Positions 1 through 11,613 of a stretch of 64,000 nt of DNA are shown here, in pieces (position 1 is the stretch's first letter; every line of letters begins with the position of its first letter). Under the pieces are notes generated by a model, which saw only the letters and a program-made list of their open reading frames with translations, ran no database searches and had not been told where the DNA came from. The stretch covers positions 40,256,652-40,320,651 of the forward strand of contig NC_133536.1 in assembly GCF_048544455.1 (NCBI RefSeq), given 5' to 3'. This DNA comes from Silene latifolia (lineage: Eukaryota > Streptophyta > Magnoliopsida > Caryophyllales > Caryophyllaceae). The translations under genes were made by a program, and so were the position numbers.

Positions 1-1665
1 GAGTTGAACATGAGACAGAGGAGGTGGATGGAGCTGGTTGGCGATTATGACATGGATATTATCTACCATGAAGGGAAAGCCAATGTTGTTGCAGATGCTT
101 TGAGTAGGAAGAGTGTACATTTTTTGTGTACAGCTTTATCTTTGATGAGGTTGAGAGATGAGGTGGGGAGGTTTGGGATACATATGATGCAGAGATGGGA
201 TGCCATGGGAGATTTGACAGTGCAGCCTGATCTTTATGATGATATTCGAGATAAACAGGCGTTGGATCCTAAGATGGTAGAGTGGAGAGCTGGAGTAGAG
301 AAAGGGATAGTGTCTCGGTTCTCTATTCATACAGATGGTAGTCTAAGGTTTGATGGTAGGTGGTGTGTCCCTAATGACGAGGAGCTGAAAAAGACAATTA
401 TGACAGAGGCACATTGTACACCGTATTCAGTACATCCAGGTGGTGACAAGCTGTACAAGGATTTAAAGAACACGTTCTGGTGGCCTGGGATGAAGAAAGA
501 AATAGCTGAGTTTGTGGCCCGTTGTTTGACATGCTAGAGAGTTAAAGGGGAACAGCGACGACCACAAGGTAAGATTCAGTCTTTGGAGGTACCTGAGTGG
601 AAGTGGGAATCCATTTCCATGGATTTTATCGTGGGTTTTCCGAAGAGTCAACAGGGTAACAACATGATATGGGTAATAGTGGATCGACTGACCAAGTCAG
701 CTCACTTTGTGCCAATGAAAGATACATGGACTAAGGCACAATTAGCTATGGCTTATCGGAAGAATGTGCTAAAGTTACATGGAGTCCCTAAGGACATAGT
801 ATCTGACAGAGATGCGAGATTTATCTCAAAATTTTGGAAGGAGTTGCAAGAATCTTTAGGAACAACTTTGAAGATGAGTACAGCATTTCATCCCGCGACA
901 GACGGTCAGACTGAGAGAACGATCAAGACTCTTGAGGATATGTTACGAGCTTGTGTGATGGACTTTGGTGGTAGCTGGGAACAGAGGTTGGATTTGATAG
1001 AGTTTTCTTACAACAACAGCTATCACACTAGTATTGGTATGGCACCGTTCGAGGCTTTATATGGGAGGAGATGTAGGAGTCGTGCTGAGGCAGTGGTTCT
1101 AGGACCAGAGATGGTACATGAGATGGTTGAGCAGATTAAGATGATCAGGGAAAGGATGAGAGCGGCTCAGGATAGGCAAAAGAGTTGTGCAAATCTACAT
1201 CGCCGGGATATAGAGTTTCAGGTTGGGGACAAGGTTCTTCTGAAAGTGTCTCCTATGCGTGGGGTTATGAGATTTGGGAAGAAAGGCAAGCTGAGTCAGA
1301 AGTTCATAGGGCCTTATGAGATCTTAGAGCGGGTTGGAGAGGTTGCATATCGTTTGGCTTTGCCAGCTGCATTAGAGAGGGTGCATAATGTGTTTCATGT
1401 ATCTCAGCTGCGGAAGTATGTGAGTGATCCGTCACATGTGTTAGAGGCAGAGAGCTTAGAGCTAGATGACTCCTTGTCATATCTTGAGGTGCCTAAGCAA
1501 ATTCTTGACCGGAAGGTTAGGAAGACTAGGAGTAGTGAGACAGTTTTGCTTAAGATCCTTTGGTCTAACCACGAGTCTGAGGAAGCTACATGGGAGGTAG
1601 AGGAGGCCATGAGAGAGCGTTACCCTTTCCTTTTTGATCAGGTATGTATGGTTACGGGGACATAA
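1..1665 (+). pseudogene. Ty3/Gypsy (Tekay-like chromovirus) pol, 3' part: RNase H end, integrase, chromodomain
   Basis: The window opens inside pol of a Ty3 element. In order one sees the end of the RNase H domain (motif ADALSRK near 90-110), the zinc-binding H2C2 region of integrase (about 410-535), the integrase catalytic core (about 600-1050; SMDFIVGFP, then DRDARF and the TDGQTERT segment), the GPY-type region (KFIGPYEIL near 1300) and a C-terminal chromodomain-like segment (about 1480-1640, with SEEATWE). Integrase followed by a chromodomain defines chromoviruses, and the LTR and PPT type point to Tekay/Del. The coding part looks broken in about one place. Upstream pol and gag lie outside the window. 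Family assignment is firm; the lineage name is an inference. Confidence 0.9.
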
Positions 1666-1897
1666 CCTTGTTTCTCTTAGGGGGGTAGGAGATGATCGCG
1701 AATAGTTTTAAGAGCTTTTATACCTTTTTATGTTGTGTCGGTATGTTTGTTGTGGTTAAGTCGGGTTGAGTTTGGGTTAGTAACATGCTTTATGTTGAGT
1801 TTTGTTTTGGTTGTTGAGTCGGGAGTGTAGTAGTGTGTGTCTTTGTTTTGTTGTGGTTTGAACTTCGAGGACGAAGTTCTTTTTAAGGAGGGAAGAC
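1666..1897 (+). other. Tekay-like 3' untranslated region with polypurine tract
   Basis: Non-coding stretch between the pol stop and the 3' LTR. It ends in the purine-rich tract AAGGAGGGAAGAC directly before the LTR start TGTAATACTACGG. The phrase TTCGAGGACGAAGTTC just upstream recurs in inverted form near 9640 and 9975. No gene is seen. Confidence 0.75.
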
Positions 1898-3206
1898 TGT
1901 AATACTACGGTTTTATGAGCCTCTGGGTACTCTATCGAGTGGGCCTTACTCTGTCGAGTAAGGGTGTTTTACGATTTAAAACAGTTTCTGACCTGTTGGG
2001 TACTCGATCGAGTAGCCTTGATACTCGATCGAGTAGGCGGCACTCGATCGAGTATGTCAGTTACTCGATCGAGTAGCCGGTTTACGGGGGGATGATTTGT
2101 CGGGTTTTGTTAATAATGCGATTTAATATATAAACACTTCCGCCACTTTCTTAATACACTTTTACAAACCTAATTACTTTCAAAAGAGAAAACAATCTAC
2201 GTTCTTCGCATCAATCGCATTATTGGCAAATCCCGGAGCTTGGAAGGTCGGAATTCATCGTTCTTTACACCTTTGTGATCCTTGCGTCGAGGGTAAGATC
2301 TACGTACTGTTTTTATGGTATTTCGTTAAAGTTAGTTAAACCCTAATTTGGGGATTTGGGGGTTTTGTTGTGTTTCTTGATTGGTAGTAATTGTATGATT
2401 ATATGTTAGGAGGAGGATTCGTAGAAGAGGCCTTTTGATAACAGCTGTTGAGATCGTCTGACTGTGTTGCTTTCCAGGTAGGGTTTCCCTACTCAGTATT
2501 AGTCCCATAATGTGTTGGTGGTGATTTGTGATTGTTGATTGTTATCATACGAGTACTGTGACGGTTGTTGGTTGATTGATGTTTAGTAGTTGTGATTGTT
2601 TGTATCTGTCTGTGTTCTTCGGGGCGCGTCCCTGGCTTAGTGGAGTCACTTACGGGAGTGGCTTCACGCCCATTATTCGCCTTCTATGGAACCCGCCACA
2701 GAAGAGATGTGCGCATTAATGGATTTGGGTTTATCGCTCGACGGAGATGAGCGGGGATTAGGTGGGAACGGCTGCGGTCCCCCACTGGCGGCGTGGAGTG
2801 ACCTGTTGCGATGGGCACTCTGGCAGGGCTACACACTTTAGTGTGTAGTCAGTATTGTGGAGTTGGTGATGGAGTTCGGAGTATATCTGTGATGTTTGAG
2901 CTGTGTTGATTACTGTGTTGTTGGATTATATAAATTGTGTGATTAGTACTGACCCCGTTTATTGTTTTAAAAACTGTGGTGATCCATTCGGGAATGGTGA
3001 GCAGTTGTTGAGCAGGTATGAGTCGAGTTAGATGGGATAGCTGGGATGTGCCACTTTCAGATGATAGAGTCTTCCGCTGTAGCCTGAGTAGTTATTAGAC
3101 ATTTCATTTAGTTGAGTAGACAGTTCGTTTTGAGAACATGTAATCGTATTTTGGTATTTGGTTTTGGATTGTATCTTATTCACTAAACTTATACTATTTA
3201 AATGTT
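1898..3206 (+). repeat. 3' LTR of the Tekay-like element, first part
   Basis: The LTR starts with TGTAATACTACGG immediately after the polypurine tract and runs until a LINE insertion; it resumes at 8096 and ends in TGTTACA at 8200. Without the LINE it is about 1.41 kb. A related LTR lies inverted at 8201-9613. The boundaries are set by the TG...CA ends and by the 13-bp duplication flanking the LINE. Confidence 0.85.
1928..2075. promoter_or_regulatory. Array of palindromes TACTCGATCGAGTA near the LTR start
   Basis: Two imperfect (1928, 1947) and four perfect or near-perfect (2001, 2022, 2041, 2062) copies of the 14-bp palindrome TACTCGATCGAGTA lie in the 5' part of the LTR. Start-to-start spacing is 19 for the imperfect pair and 21, 19, 21 for the four. 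The inverted LTR at 8201-9613 holds the same array with the same spacing. The position in U3 suggests a promoter or protein-binding array; the function is inferred. Confidence 0.7.
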
Positions 3207-3300
3207 TTTTTTGGTGAAATGTAAGTTTCCATTAAGCACAAACAAAGGTTTTACAACCTAACAATTTTACATAGTAACAATTTCAAATAGGGACAAACCC

Positions 3301-6300
3301 TTATTTACATAAATCAATGCTCTCTAACCATGATCTAGTACAAAGATCTAACTGACTACTGAGCACATTAATTCTCATTTTTGCACTACACTTAGCCTGA
3401 TGGAGAGCAACAGCCGGTCGGGGTAAATGTAACTCCACCCGAGCCCTGTTCCTCATCATCCAGATATGATAATAACAGGCCATGAAAGCACACAGCACAA
3501 TCCCTTTTCTAGCTTTGTCCCATTTCTGATTCCATACCCACTGCAAAATATTCACAGATGGGATATTAATCTGACACAACGTAGCCATTCCCTGCAGAAC
3601 ACTCCTACTATAGACACATTGCTCAAACAGATGCACATGTGTCTCAGTAGTACCTCCACAAAGCAGGCAAAGATCATCAGGGCTAATACCAAGCTGAAAC
3701 AGCTTGCTTTTAACCTGCATAGCATTCCTGACCATCATCCAACAAATAAACCTATGTTTTGGCACACACCACCAGTTCCAGATAGCCTTATGCCAAACCA
3801 CAGGCTGAAACTTCACACGTAACAGCTCATAACCACTCTTCAAGGTGTACCCCTTAGTATCCAACACCCACTGCCCCTAAACATAGCCCTGGCTCATCTT
3901 GTCTCTAACCCTACTAACAGATTTCCACCCCCAGATCAGATCTCCACTGGGTTGATAATCAGGCCAAGCTTGTCCCTTTAAATAAATCTGGCTAACCCAT
4001 TTAACCCACAGCTTATCTGGATTAAAATAGACCCACCACACTAGCTTACCAATAGCAGCAGTATTCCACACAAAACTATCTCTAATGCCTAGCCCACCTT
4101 CATTCTTTGGTGAACAAATTTTCTCCCAACTAACAGGAGGGACTCTGATATGATCAATGGTCCCATCCCAGAGGAAGTTTCTGCAAATGGAGTTCAGTCT
4201 ACATAATACTCCTTTGGGAATGATAAAAATATTCATCCAATAAGAATACAAAGAAGTGAGGACTGAGTTTATCAAGACCAACCTACCAGAATAAGAGAGG
4301 TGTCTAGTGCCAAAACTAGTAATCCTAGCAGTGAGCTTTTCAATCAACACTTAACACTGAACTCTGGTCATTCTACCAGCAGTAATAGGAATTCCCAAAT
4401 ACTTAAAAGGCAAACATCCTTCTTGGAACCCTGCTATCTGCAAAATATCAGCTTTAACCCCCCCCAGGCACACCATTGAAATAGGCATTAGTTTTGGATG
4501 GACTCATCTGCAAACCAGATGCCCTGGAGAAAGTGGCAAAGGCTCTAAAAAGAACCATAATAGAGGCTGTATCACCCTTACTGAATAAGAGGAGGTCATC
4601 AACAAACATTAAATGAGAGAGCTTAAGTTTACTGCAAAGGGGATGATACTTGAAGCCCATATTTTCAGTAACATAAGAAAGAACTCTACTCAGGTATTCC
4701 ATAGAGATTGTAAAAAGGAGAGGGGACAAGGGATCACCTTGCCTGAGCCCCTTCTGACCCTTGAAAAACCCAAAGGAATTTCCATTAAGAACCAAGGAAT
4801 AACTGGCAGTCCTAACACACTCCATAACCAAGGCAACAAAAGGCTCAGGAAAATCCAAGGCAGCCAACATCCCTTCTAAGAAATCCCAATTGACTGAATC
4901 ATAAGCTTTCTTCAAGTCAACCTTCATGAGAAACCTAGGAGAGACTGACTTCCTATTATATAACCTCACAATATCCTGACAGATAAGAATATTTTCTACA
5001 ATACTCCTACCTTTGATGAAACCCCCTTGGTTATCACTAATAATATCAGGCAACACCTCAGCAAGTCTATTACAAAGCAGTTTAGAAATGCACTTATAAA
5101 CCACATTGCAACAAGAAATAGGTCTAAACTGAGTCACATTTTGAGGCATTGCACACTTAGGAATGAGGGTGATGAGGGTATGATTGAGTTGCTTAAGCAT
5201 CTTACCAGAGTGGAAGAAATCTTGAATAGCCTTACACACAGACCCCCTCACAACATCCCAAGCATCCTTAAAGAAGGCACTTGAGTACCCATCAGGCCCA
5301 GCAGCTTTATGCCCAGGAATAGAAAACATGGCCTTCTTAATTTCATCATCAGAAACTGGAGACATAAGTAACACCCTATGATCAGAAGAACACACCTTCC
5401 CCATTCTGATAACATGTTCACTTAGCTTTAACACATCCTCAGAGGTCCCTAGAAGCTTAACATAAAAATCCAGGAAAGCATCCTGAATCTTTGGAGGCTC
5501 CTCTCACACATGCCCATAGGAATCCTCAATTTTGATAACTTTATTTTGAACTTGCCTGCCTTTAATGATGCTATGAAAATACCTAGTATTGTCATCTCCT
5601 TTGTCAACCCAGGTGGCTTTAGATTTTTGCAGTAAAAACTCATGATAGGCTTGCTCCAAATATCGAACACTGCCACTAGCTTCCAATTCTTGTTCAATTA
5701 ACTGAGCATTCAGAGGATCATCCCTAAGTTTTAATTGGATAAACTCAAGGTTCATCCTAGCTCTAGCAGTGTTATTAACTACATCATCAAAATTATCCTT
5801 ATTGAGCTGCTTAAGGGGCCATTTAAGGCTTTTCAATTTCTTGACCAGATTAAACATATGGGAGCCACCCCAATCCTTATGCCAGACTTGACTAACACAG
5901 TTCTTAAAATCAGCAGCCTTACTCCACATATTATAGTATTTAAAGCTCCTCCTTGGTTTATCAAAATCCCCAATAGTTTGCACCACACAGGGAGTATGGT
6001 CAAAAGTACCTTCAGGATAGAAATGAGCATAAGCTGAGGCATTATCCTGTAGCCAAGAAGAGTTCACTAGCATTCTATCCAGCCTACTAAACACTCTTGA
6101 AGAGGGCTCCTGCTTATTGGACCAAGTGTAGTAAGATCCAATGGCAGAGCAGTCAGTAACCCCACAATCAGCAACACACCTCTGGAAATCATCCATCTCT
6201 TCAAAAGTAGAATTACCACCTAATCTTTCAGAAGGGACCAGAACAGTGTTAAAATCCCCACAAATGACCCAAGGACCCTTTAAACTTATATTATAAGCAC

Positions 6301-6676
6301 CTAAATCCTCCCATAATGCCTTCCTTTCAGTCACATCATTGAAAGCATATATCATGGTACAAAAAAAAGAATAACCAGTGCCTAAGTCTTTAACCTCCAT
6401 ATGAATAGCCTGAGAACTATAATCAAGAAAATTAACACTAAACATAGAAGGATTCCACAACACCCATATTCTACCACCTTTATGATAAGAAGAATTAGTA
6501 GACAAACTCCAAGAAGCACACAACTTATTCCTTACATTATTTAGAGACAAAAGTTTAACCTTTGTTTCAAGGAGACCAAATAACCCAATCTGATGCTGAT
6601 GCAGGAACCATTTGATATTGTTTTGCTTAGATGGGCTATTCAATCCCCTGATGTTCCAAAATCCAAAATTATACAT
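3301..6676 (-). pseudogene. LINE ORF2: APE endonuclease, reverse transcriptase, zf-RVT
   Basis: Chosen start ATG at 6676 (MYNFGFWNIRGLNSP), a usual N-terminus for plant L1 ORF2, overlapping the end of ORF1 by 8 bp. Domains in order: AP-type endonuclease (about 6676-5950; FWNIRGLNSP, ETKV, GDFN), a linker, reverse transcriptase (about 5340-4450; GPDGY, the GFIKGRSI block, LRQGDPLSP and the active-site FVDDLL near 4600), thumb region, and a C-terminal zf-RVT domain (about 3860-3600; CLLCG...THVHLFEQC). The catalytic box reads VDD where ADD is usual. Inactivating changes: a TGA near 5504, a one-base expansion in a run of eight C at about 4458-4465, and two further stops near 4350 and 3875. Confidence 0.88.
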
Positions 6677-7940
6677 TACCCCCAGAGGGAGGTAATGCAC
6701 TACCATTTAAACACACCACACCAATTCCAGTAACAGGAGTAGCAGTATTCAGTGATTCAAGGAAAGTATCCTTGCCAAACTTTCCTGAACTCTGCCCCTT
6801 ATCAATCAGCTCCTGCCTACTAAACCTTATGATCTTTTTAGCTGGAGTATTGACAACATGATATTTCCCATTCCTTTCCCAGGACACTTGAAATTGGTTG
6901 GGTTTTTCCAGAGGTGTAACCAGACCAGTCTCAGTAGGAGAAACAGTAGAGACATGCACCACCACAGGAGCATTTGGACGCCCCTGTGGGACCTTTGGCC
7001 TCCATTGCTTCTGAACCTCCTTAACATTCTTATTCTGCTGAGGCTGGCTAGGTTTTACTTTCCTACACTTCTCAGATTCATGACCCACTACCTTACAGTG
7101 TTTGCAAAGGGTAGGTTTCCATTCCCACACAACTTTAATGGTGACCACCACACCATCTTCATCCATAAATTTCACAGACCCAGGGAGGGGTTTACCAAAG
7201 GGAACTTCTAGCATCACCCTAGCAAACCCTAACCTAGTCTTGTCCTTAGTAGCCACATCCATTTGAACAAACTTACCCAACAAACCAGCAATTCTAGGTA
7301 AACATTTCCCCCAAAATTTCAAAGGTAAATGTTCAAGTCTGACCCAAACTGGAACCTCCTTAACATCATCTTTGTTTAGTTCAACATCAGGACTCTAGGG
7401 GCGTACAATCAAAGGTTTATTGTCAAATAAGTAATGTCCTTGCTGCAAGACACGATCTTTCGCAGCTTTCGTATTAAACCTAACAAGGAACACCCCATTG
7501 GGGAGGAAAGATACCTTGTCAATTGGAAGATGCCCCCAGATTCGCTTGATGAAGCCGTCCACCACCTCGACAGGAGGATTAGCCCCTAGAATGAAGCAAA
7601 ACACAGAATTTTGCCAATACTCTAGTTCATCCTTTACGTCCTCAGCAGTGAACCGCAGCAAATCCAAAGGCTCCTCTTCAATCACGGTTAATGGTGATTT
7701 GCCCTTACGCTTCTTCTGAACCTGCCATTCCTGCTCCTCCTGAATGGAATCCAGATCATAAGGTTGCACACCAACTATTTCATTCACGTTCTTAGTCTTC
7801 TGCACGTCATCCGCACTAAGCCCTCCAACAACAGCACCCACTGGGATTTCTAGCACATAATTTTTGGAACTTAAAGCTTGTTTCGATACAGAAGAGACTA
7901 GAGGAGGGAATTGTTCAACATCTGAACAATTAATCGACAT
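6669..7940 (-). pseudogene. LINE ORF1 protein (zinc-knuckle RNA-binding)
   Basis: About 423 codons in one frame on the minus strand, interrupted by a single in-frame TAG at 7395-7397 where a tryptophan codon is likely. The N-terminal half is variable; the middle carries a DUF4283-like region (PVWVRLEHLPLKFW, just after the stop), followed by the CCHC zinc knuckle CKHCKVVGHESEKCRK near 7045-7095. Such proteins coat LINE RNA in the cytoplasm. The ATG at 7940 is the first in frame and follows a 142-bp leader. The ORF1 stop (6669-6671) overlaps the ORF2 start, as often seen in plant L1 elements. The stop codon makes it a pseudogene. Confidence 0.88.
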
Positions 7941-8095
7941 ATTTTTGGAATTTTTAGAGGAAAAATTAAGGATTTTTGATTGATTTTTTTGTAAGTTTTA
8001 GGGTTTAGGGTTTATCGTTCTAATATCGCACGCTCTCTCTCTATCTATAACATTTTTGACCCTTATTGTACTTGTTTTATTTCTATTTAAATGTT

Positions 8096-8200
8096 GTTTC
8101 GTTATTATCTTATGATTATCATTGCCTTGGGGAACCGAGATGGTAACATCTTCATACCTGGATGGTCCTGGTAAGGCACTTGGAGTATGGGGGTGTTACA
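8096..8200 (+). repeat. 3' LTR of the Tekay-like element, end
   Basis: Continuation of the LTR after the LINE, ending in GGGTGTTACA. It abuts its own inverted counterpart: 8206-8330 is the reverse complement of this stretch with moderate divergence, giving a large natural palindrome centred at 8200/8201. Confidence 0.8.
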
Positions 8201-9613
8201 GTTACACCTCATACTCCAAGTGCCTTACCAGGACCACTTAAGGCATGAGAATGCTACCATCTCGGTTACCCGAGACAATGATAATCAAATAGACAATAAC
8301 GAAATGTACTTTAATAATAATAAAGTTTAAAACGATACAACCAAAATCGAAACTGATAAAAAAAAAATACAATGGGTCTCAACTGTTAAACCAACTAGCT
8401 AAAGACCAACGTTCGACACAGCGGATGACTTCTAAAACAGCTCGTGAAGACTCAACCCCAGCTATCCCATGCGCATCAATCATACCTGCTCAATACCTGC
8501 TCACCACTCCCGAATGGATCACCACATTGTTTAAAACATTTAAACGGGGTCAGTACTAATTACACAAAATCAACAGTTGCAATGAAACCATACTATAAAC
8601 AACTCAATCAACACATCTCAATCACCATAACGCCACCCTATCTCCACATATCTGACTACACACTGAAGTGTGCAGTTCTGCCAGAGTACCCATCGCAACA
8701 AGTACTCCTCACCGCCAGTGGGGGACCGCAGCCGTTCCCACCTAAGCCCCGCTCATCTTATCCGAGCGATAAACCCAAGTCCATTAATGTGCACATCCCT
8801 TCTGTGGCGGGTTCCACAGAAGGCGAATCAAGGGCGTGAAGCCACTCCCGCAAGTGACTCCACTCAGCCAGAGACGCACCCCGAATATCACAGATAGTTA
8901 TACGATAATCACAATACTCTACCAACAATCACCAAATCAGAATCCAATACGATAATTACTCAGCAACTACAACATTAACAACATCAACACCAACAAAGCC
9001 ATGTAACAAATACTGAGTATGGAAACCCTACCTAAAATGCAATACCACAGATGGTCTTCGCAGCTAATCAGAATCTTTCCTTTACGAAACCTCATCCTAT
9101 AACATACATACATACAATTACTACCACATACATACAAACCACCCGAAACCCCCAAAATCACCCAATTAGGGTTTTAAAGAAACCCAACGAAACGTTATAA
9201 AAATTATACAAGGAAATTACCTTGACACGATGATCACAACGACGTAAAGAATGAGATGATCCGACGAACATAGCCTTGGGAATTTGCCAACAACAAGACG
9301 AGAGAGAACTACGTAACTTCTTTTTCTTTTGAAAGGTTTAGAAAGGTGAAAAAGTGAGTAAAGAAAATGACGGAAACCTTTTATATTAATCTCGCGTTAT
9401 TAGCAAAACCCGTCAAAACAACCCCGTAAAACACACTTACTCGATCGAGTAAGTGACTTACTCGATCGAGTGACCCTTACTCGATCGAGTCCCCAAATTA
9501 CTCGATCGAGTACCCTACAGGCAGACTACTGTTTTGCGTAAAAAGCTACTTACTCGATAGAGTAAGCCCCACTCGATAGAGTACCCATAGACATAGAAAA
9601 CCGTAGTATTACA
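8201..9613 (-). repeat. Tekay-like 3' LTR in opposite orientation
   Basis: A minus-strand LTR of the same family as 1898-8200, about 1.41 kb long. Its start is the reverse complement of TGTAATACTACGG at 9601-9613, preceded on the minus strand by the polypurine tract AAGGAGGGAAGAC. The middle (about 8640-8880) matches the GC-rich central part of the other LTR (about 2620-2860). The end facing 8200 is slightly altered from the expected TGTTACA. Open frames inside it (e.g. 8444-8839) have no similarity to proteins and are not genes. Confidence 0.85.
9438..9583. promoter_or_regulatory. Second array of TACTCGATCGAGTA palindromes
   Basis: Copies start at 9438, 9459, 9478 and 9499 (spacing 21, 19, 21), with two variants TACTCGATAGAGTA at 9551 and 9570 (spacing 19). 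This mirrors the array at 1928-2075. Preserved spacing in two diverged LTRs suggests selection on the spacing, or simply shared descent. Confidence 0.7.
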
Positions 9614-10639
9614 GTCTTCCCTCCTTAAAAATAACTTCGTCCCCAAAGTTCAACCCATACTCAAAATAAACATACTAACTCGACCCAGACACAACAACGC
9701 GACTAGGAACTCAAAACGAAACCCCAACTATCAAACAAGAACTCTTAACACCAACTCCACCAACTATGCTTACCTCTACAACATGTCTCACGATATCGTA
9801 TCCACCACACTATAGTCTATCGACACTAACTCCATACACTTCCAAATACCATCCACCAACGTCGCTAGCTTCGTCTCACTACCTATTATCCACTAAAAAA
9901 TCCAATATCACGACACTCATAACATCAAACGGAATATTACATTCTACCACCCTTAAAAGGAACTTCGTCCTCGAAGTTTACTCACACTCATAATAACATC
10001 ATCCAACTGTCAACACTATCGAACTCATAAACATCATCATCCAACTGTCAACAATATCGAAATATTCTCACACTCCTAAACATCCCACTACTACAAGCAC
10101 GGTCATGGCCTTTTAACAATATCAACCACAGTACAAATCCATACTTTATTCTTCACTAAGACTCAAACTTCCAAATCTACTACAATATCTACAACCATCA
10201 AACTCTCTTTGCCGCATCCTACTCCTCTTAAGACAAATGTTACGTCTTCGTAACTCACTAATACTAAATCCTTGGCCATATGTTCTCACTATCCTCATTA
10301 CCATCACATGTCAAAGATGACCGCCTATAATCTAAACACTCACAATTCCTATATCTAAGGCTCTCTTACTTAAATAGCTCTCGTACCTCAATTCATTCAG
10401 CACACCACCTAACCTATACCACAAAATCCTTAGCTTAACCAAAACTTCAATTGTTCCCTATTACCGCCAAAACGAAATAATTCTCTATACATGCACCATC
10501 TCCACACTCATAAATCACGATCCACAATTATTACACACACTCACACTAGACCTTCAATTTCTTTTCGTTCATTACCGCAAAACCTCTCCATAACTTAACA
10601 TGAAATTAATTCCCAACACCCTATACTCACAGGAATTCT
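9614..10639 (-). other. Non-coding 3' region of Tekay-like element(s), with two polypurine/LTR-start signatures
   Basis: Read on the minus strand, this region ends in the polypurine tract before 9613. A second signature of the same kind (TTCGAGGACGAAGTTCC, then a purine tract and TGTAATATTCCG) sits about 330 bp upstream, near 9935-9980, suggesting one LTR start lying inside the 3' region of another element. A short duplication (ATCATCCAACTGTCAACA, near 10003 and 10040) is visible. No pol sequence is recognisable and no gene is supported. Confidence 0.55.
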
Positions 10640-11530
10640 TGTAGTGGTTGAGGTTGCTTTTAAGCTAAGGGACCCTAGGTGCATTTCCGGTGAAATATCG
10701 CTCGCATGGTTCTTTCCAGATCTCCACCACAGTTCCATAAAAAGCTATACTAGGATGGAGTTTCGGGTGATCATATTTCTCAACCACGCCTTAACCATAG
10801 CGTTGCATTGTCGCCAAGCAACGACTTCAAGCGTCTCTGCCTGTTCTTCTAGAATCACCGGTTTCTTTACGGTTCCTTTGATGAAACTAAGTTTGTTTTT
10901 AGCATCGACACCGTTTCGTACAGCATCCGCCTACAACTCATAATTATCCCCATCGAAAATGATTTGGGTTAAAGTTAAGTTTGTGTTTTCACTCGGAATC
11001 ACCGGTTTCTTTATGGTTCCTTCAATGAAACTTAGTTTGTTTTTAGCCTCGAGACCGTTTTGTATAGCATCCGCCCACAACTCATAATTATCCCCATCGA
11101 AAATGATTTGGGTTAAAGTTAAGTTTGTGTTTTCACTCGGATGAAGGTACAATGGTGAGTAAGGTGGTACGTGCTCATATTTTTGATCAGATTTAATAAG
11201 GGTTCCTTTTCCTTGTGTCATTTCGATAATTGATGAAAAGAAACAAAAGGATCAATGCCCTGATGTCATGAAAAATGAAAGACACAAGTAATATGGGAAG
11301 GATTAAAAATTGTATTCTTAATTGATGATCAAAGCTCTCAGAATTACATCATATATATACTACTATACAGTATTTACTGGCTCAAGAAAAAGCTTAGAAA
11401 CTAGGCAACTAGCTAGATATACAATTAACAAAATTAGCTAAGATATTATACACCTAATACTACATAATAATATCAAAAATATCTCGATATTATCCCACAA
11501 TATCGTTCAATATTATAAACGAATTCACTC
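10640..11530 (-). mobile_element. Copia element, 5' fragment: LTR, primer-binding site, gag start
   Basis: On the minus strand the fragment has a roughly 260-bp LTR (about 11268-11530), a diverged primer-binding site of the TGGTATCAGAGC type (about 11252-11268), and the first part of gag (start 11221; SPLYLHPSENTN, then FDGDNYELWADAI). The gag region resembles that of the element at 39711-43935. It stops abruptly at about 10640, so the rest of the element is missing. It is broken in a few places. Confidence 0.75.
10853..11140 (-). repeat. 144-bp tandem duplication inside Copia gag
   Basis: Two head-to-tail copies (10853-10996 and 10997-11140), each 144 bp or 48 codons, encode the segment from PSENTN through GTIKKPVI. 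The copies differ at several positions, so the duplication is not recent. Confidence 0.85.
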
Positions 11531-11613
11531 AGGATCAATTTTTCTTTTGTCAGGTTCGTTGGTAATGCTGCTCCTTGAAGTAGTGGCTTTAGCGTAAATG
11601 AAATTTAATTTAA
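11531..11613. other. Unassigned flank and LINE target site
   Basis: Short stretch without recognisable content. Its end, AAATTTAATTTAA (11601-11613), is the left target-site duplication of the LINE that begins at 11614; the right copy is at 21827-21839. Confidence 0.6.

Larger units (their letters stand above)
3207..8082 (-). mobile_element. Full-length L1-type LINE (non-LTR retrotransposon)
   Basis: A 4.9-kb minus-strand LINE inserted in the Tekay-like LTR. Flanking 13-bp target-site duplications CTATTTAAATGTT (3194-3206 and 8083-8095) are identical, and the element ends in a short poly(A) (T-run at 3205-3212). From its 5' end it has a 142-bp 5' UTR, ORF1 (nucleic-acid-binding, zinc knuckle) and ORF2 (endonuclease, reverse transcriptase, zinc-binding C-terminus). 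The 3' end (ACTTACATTTCACC before the A-run) closely resembles that of the LINE ending at 21826, so both belong to one family. It is full length, but stops and a frameshift in both ORFs mean it cannot now move on its own. Confidence 0.92.

Noticed and set aside
1928-2075. Possible CRISPR-like array of regularly spaced repeats
   Set aside because: Units are 14 bp with 5-7 bp gaps inside a plant LTR; no spacers of CRISPR size and no cas genes.
8444-8839. 131-codon plus-strand frame
   Set aside because: Lies in the GC-richer part of a Tekay-like LTR on the wrong strand; no similarity, and the sister LTR does not preserve it.
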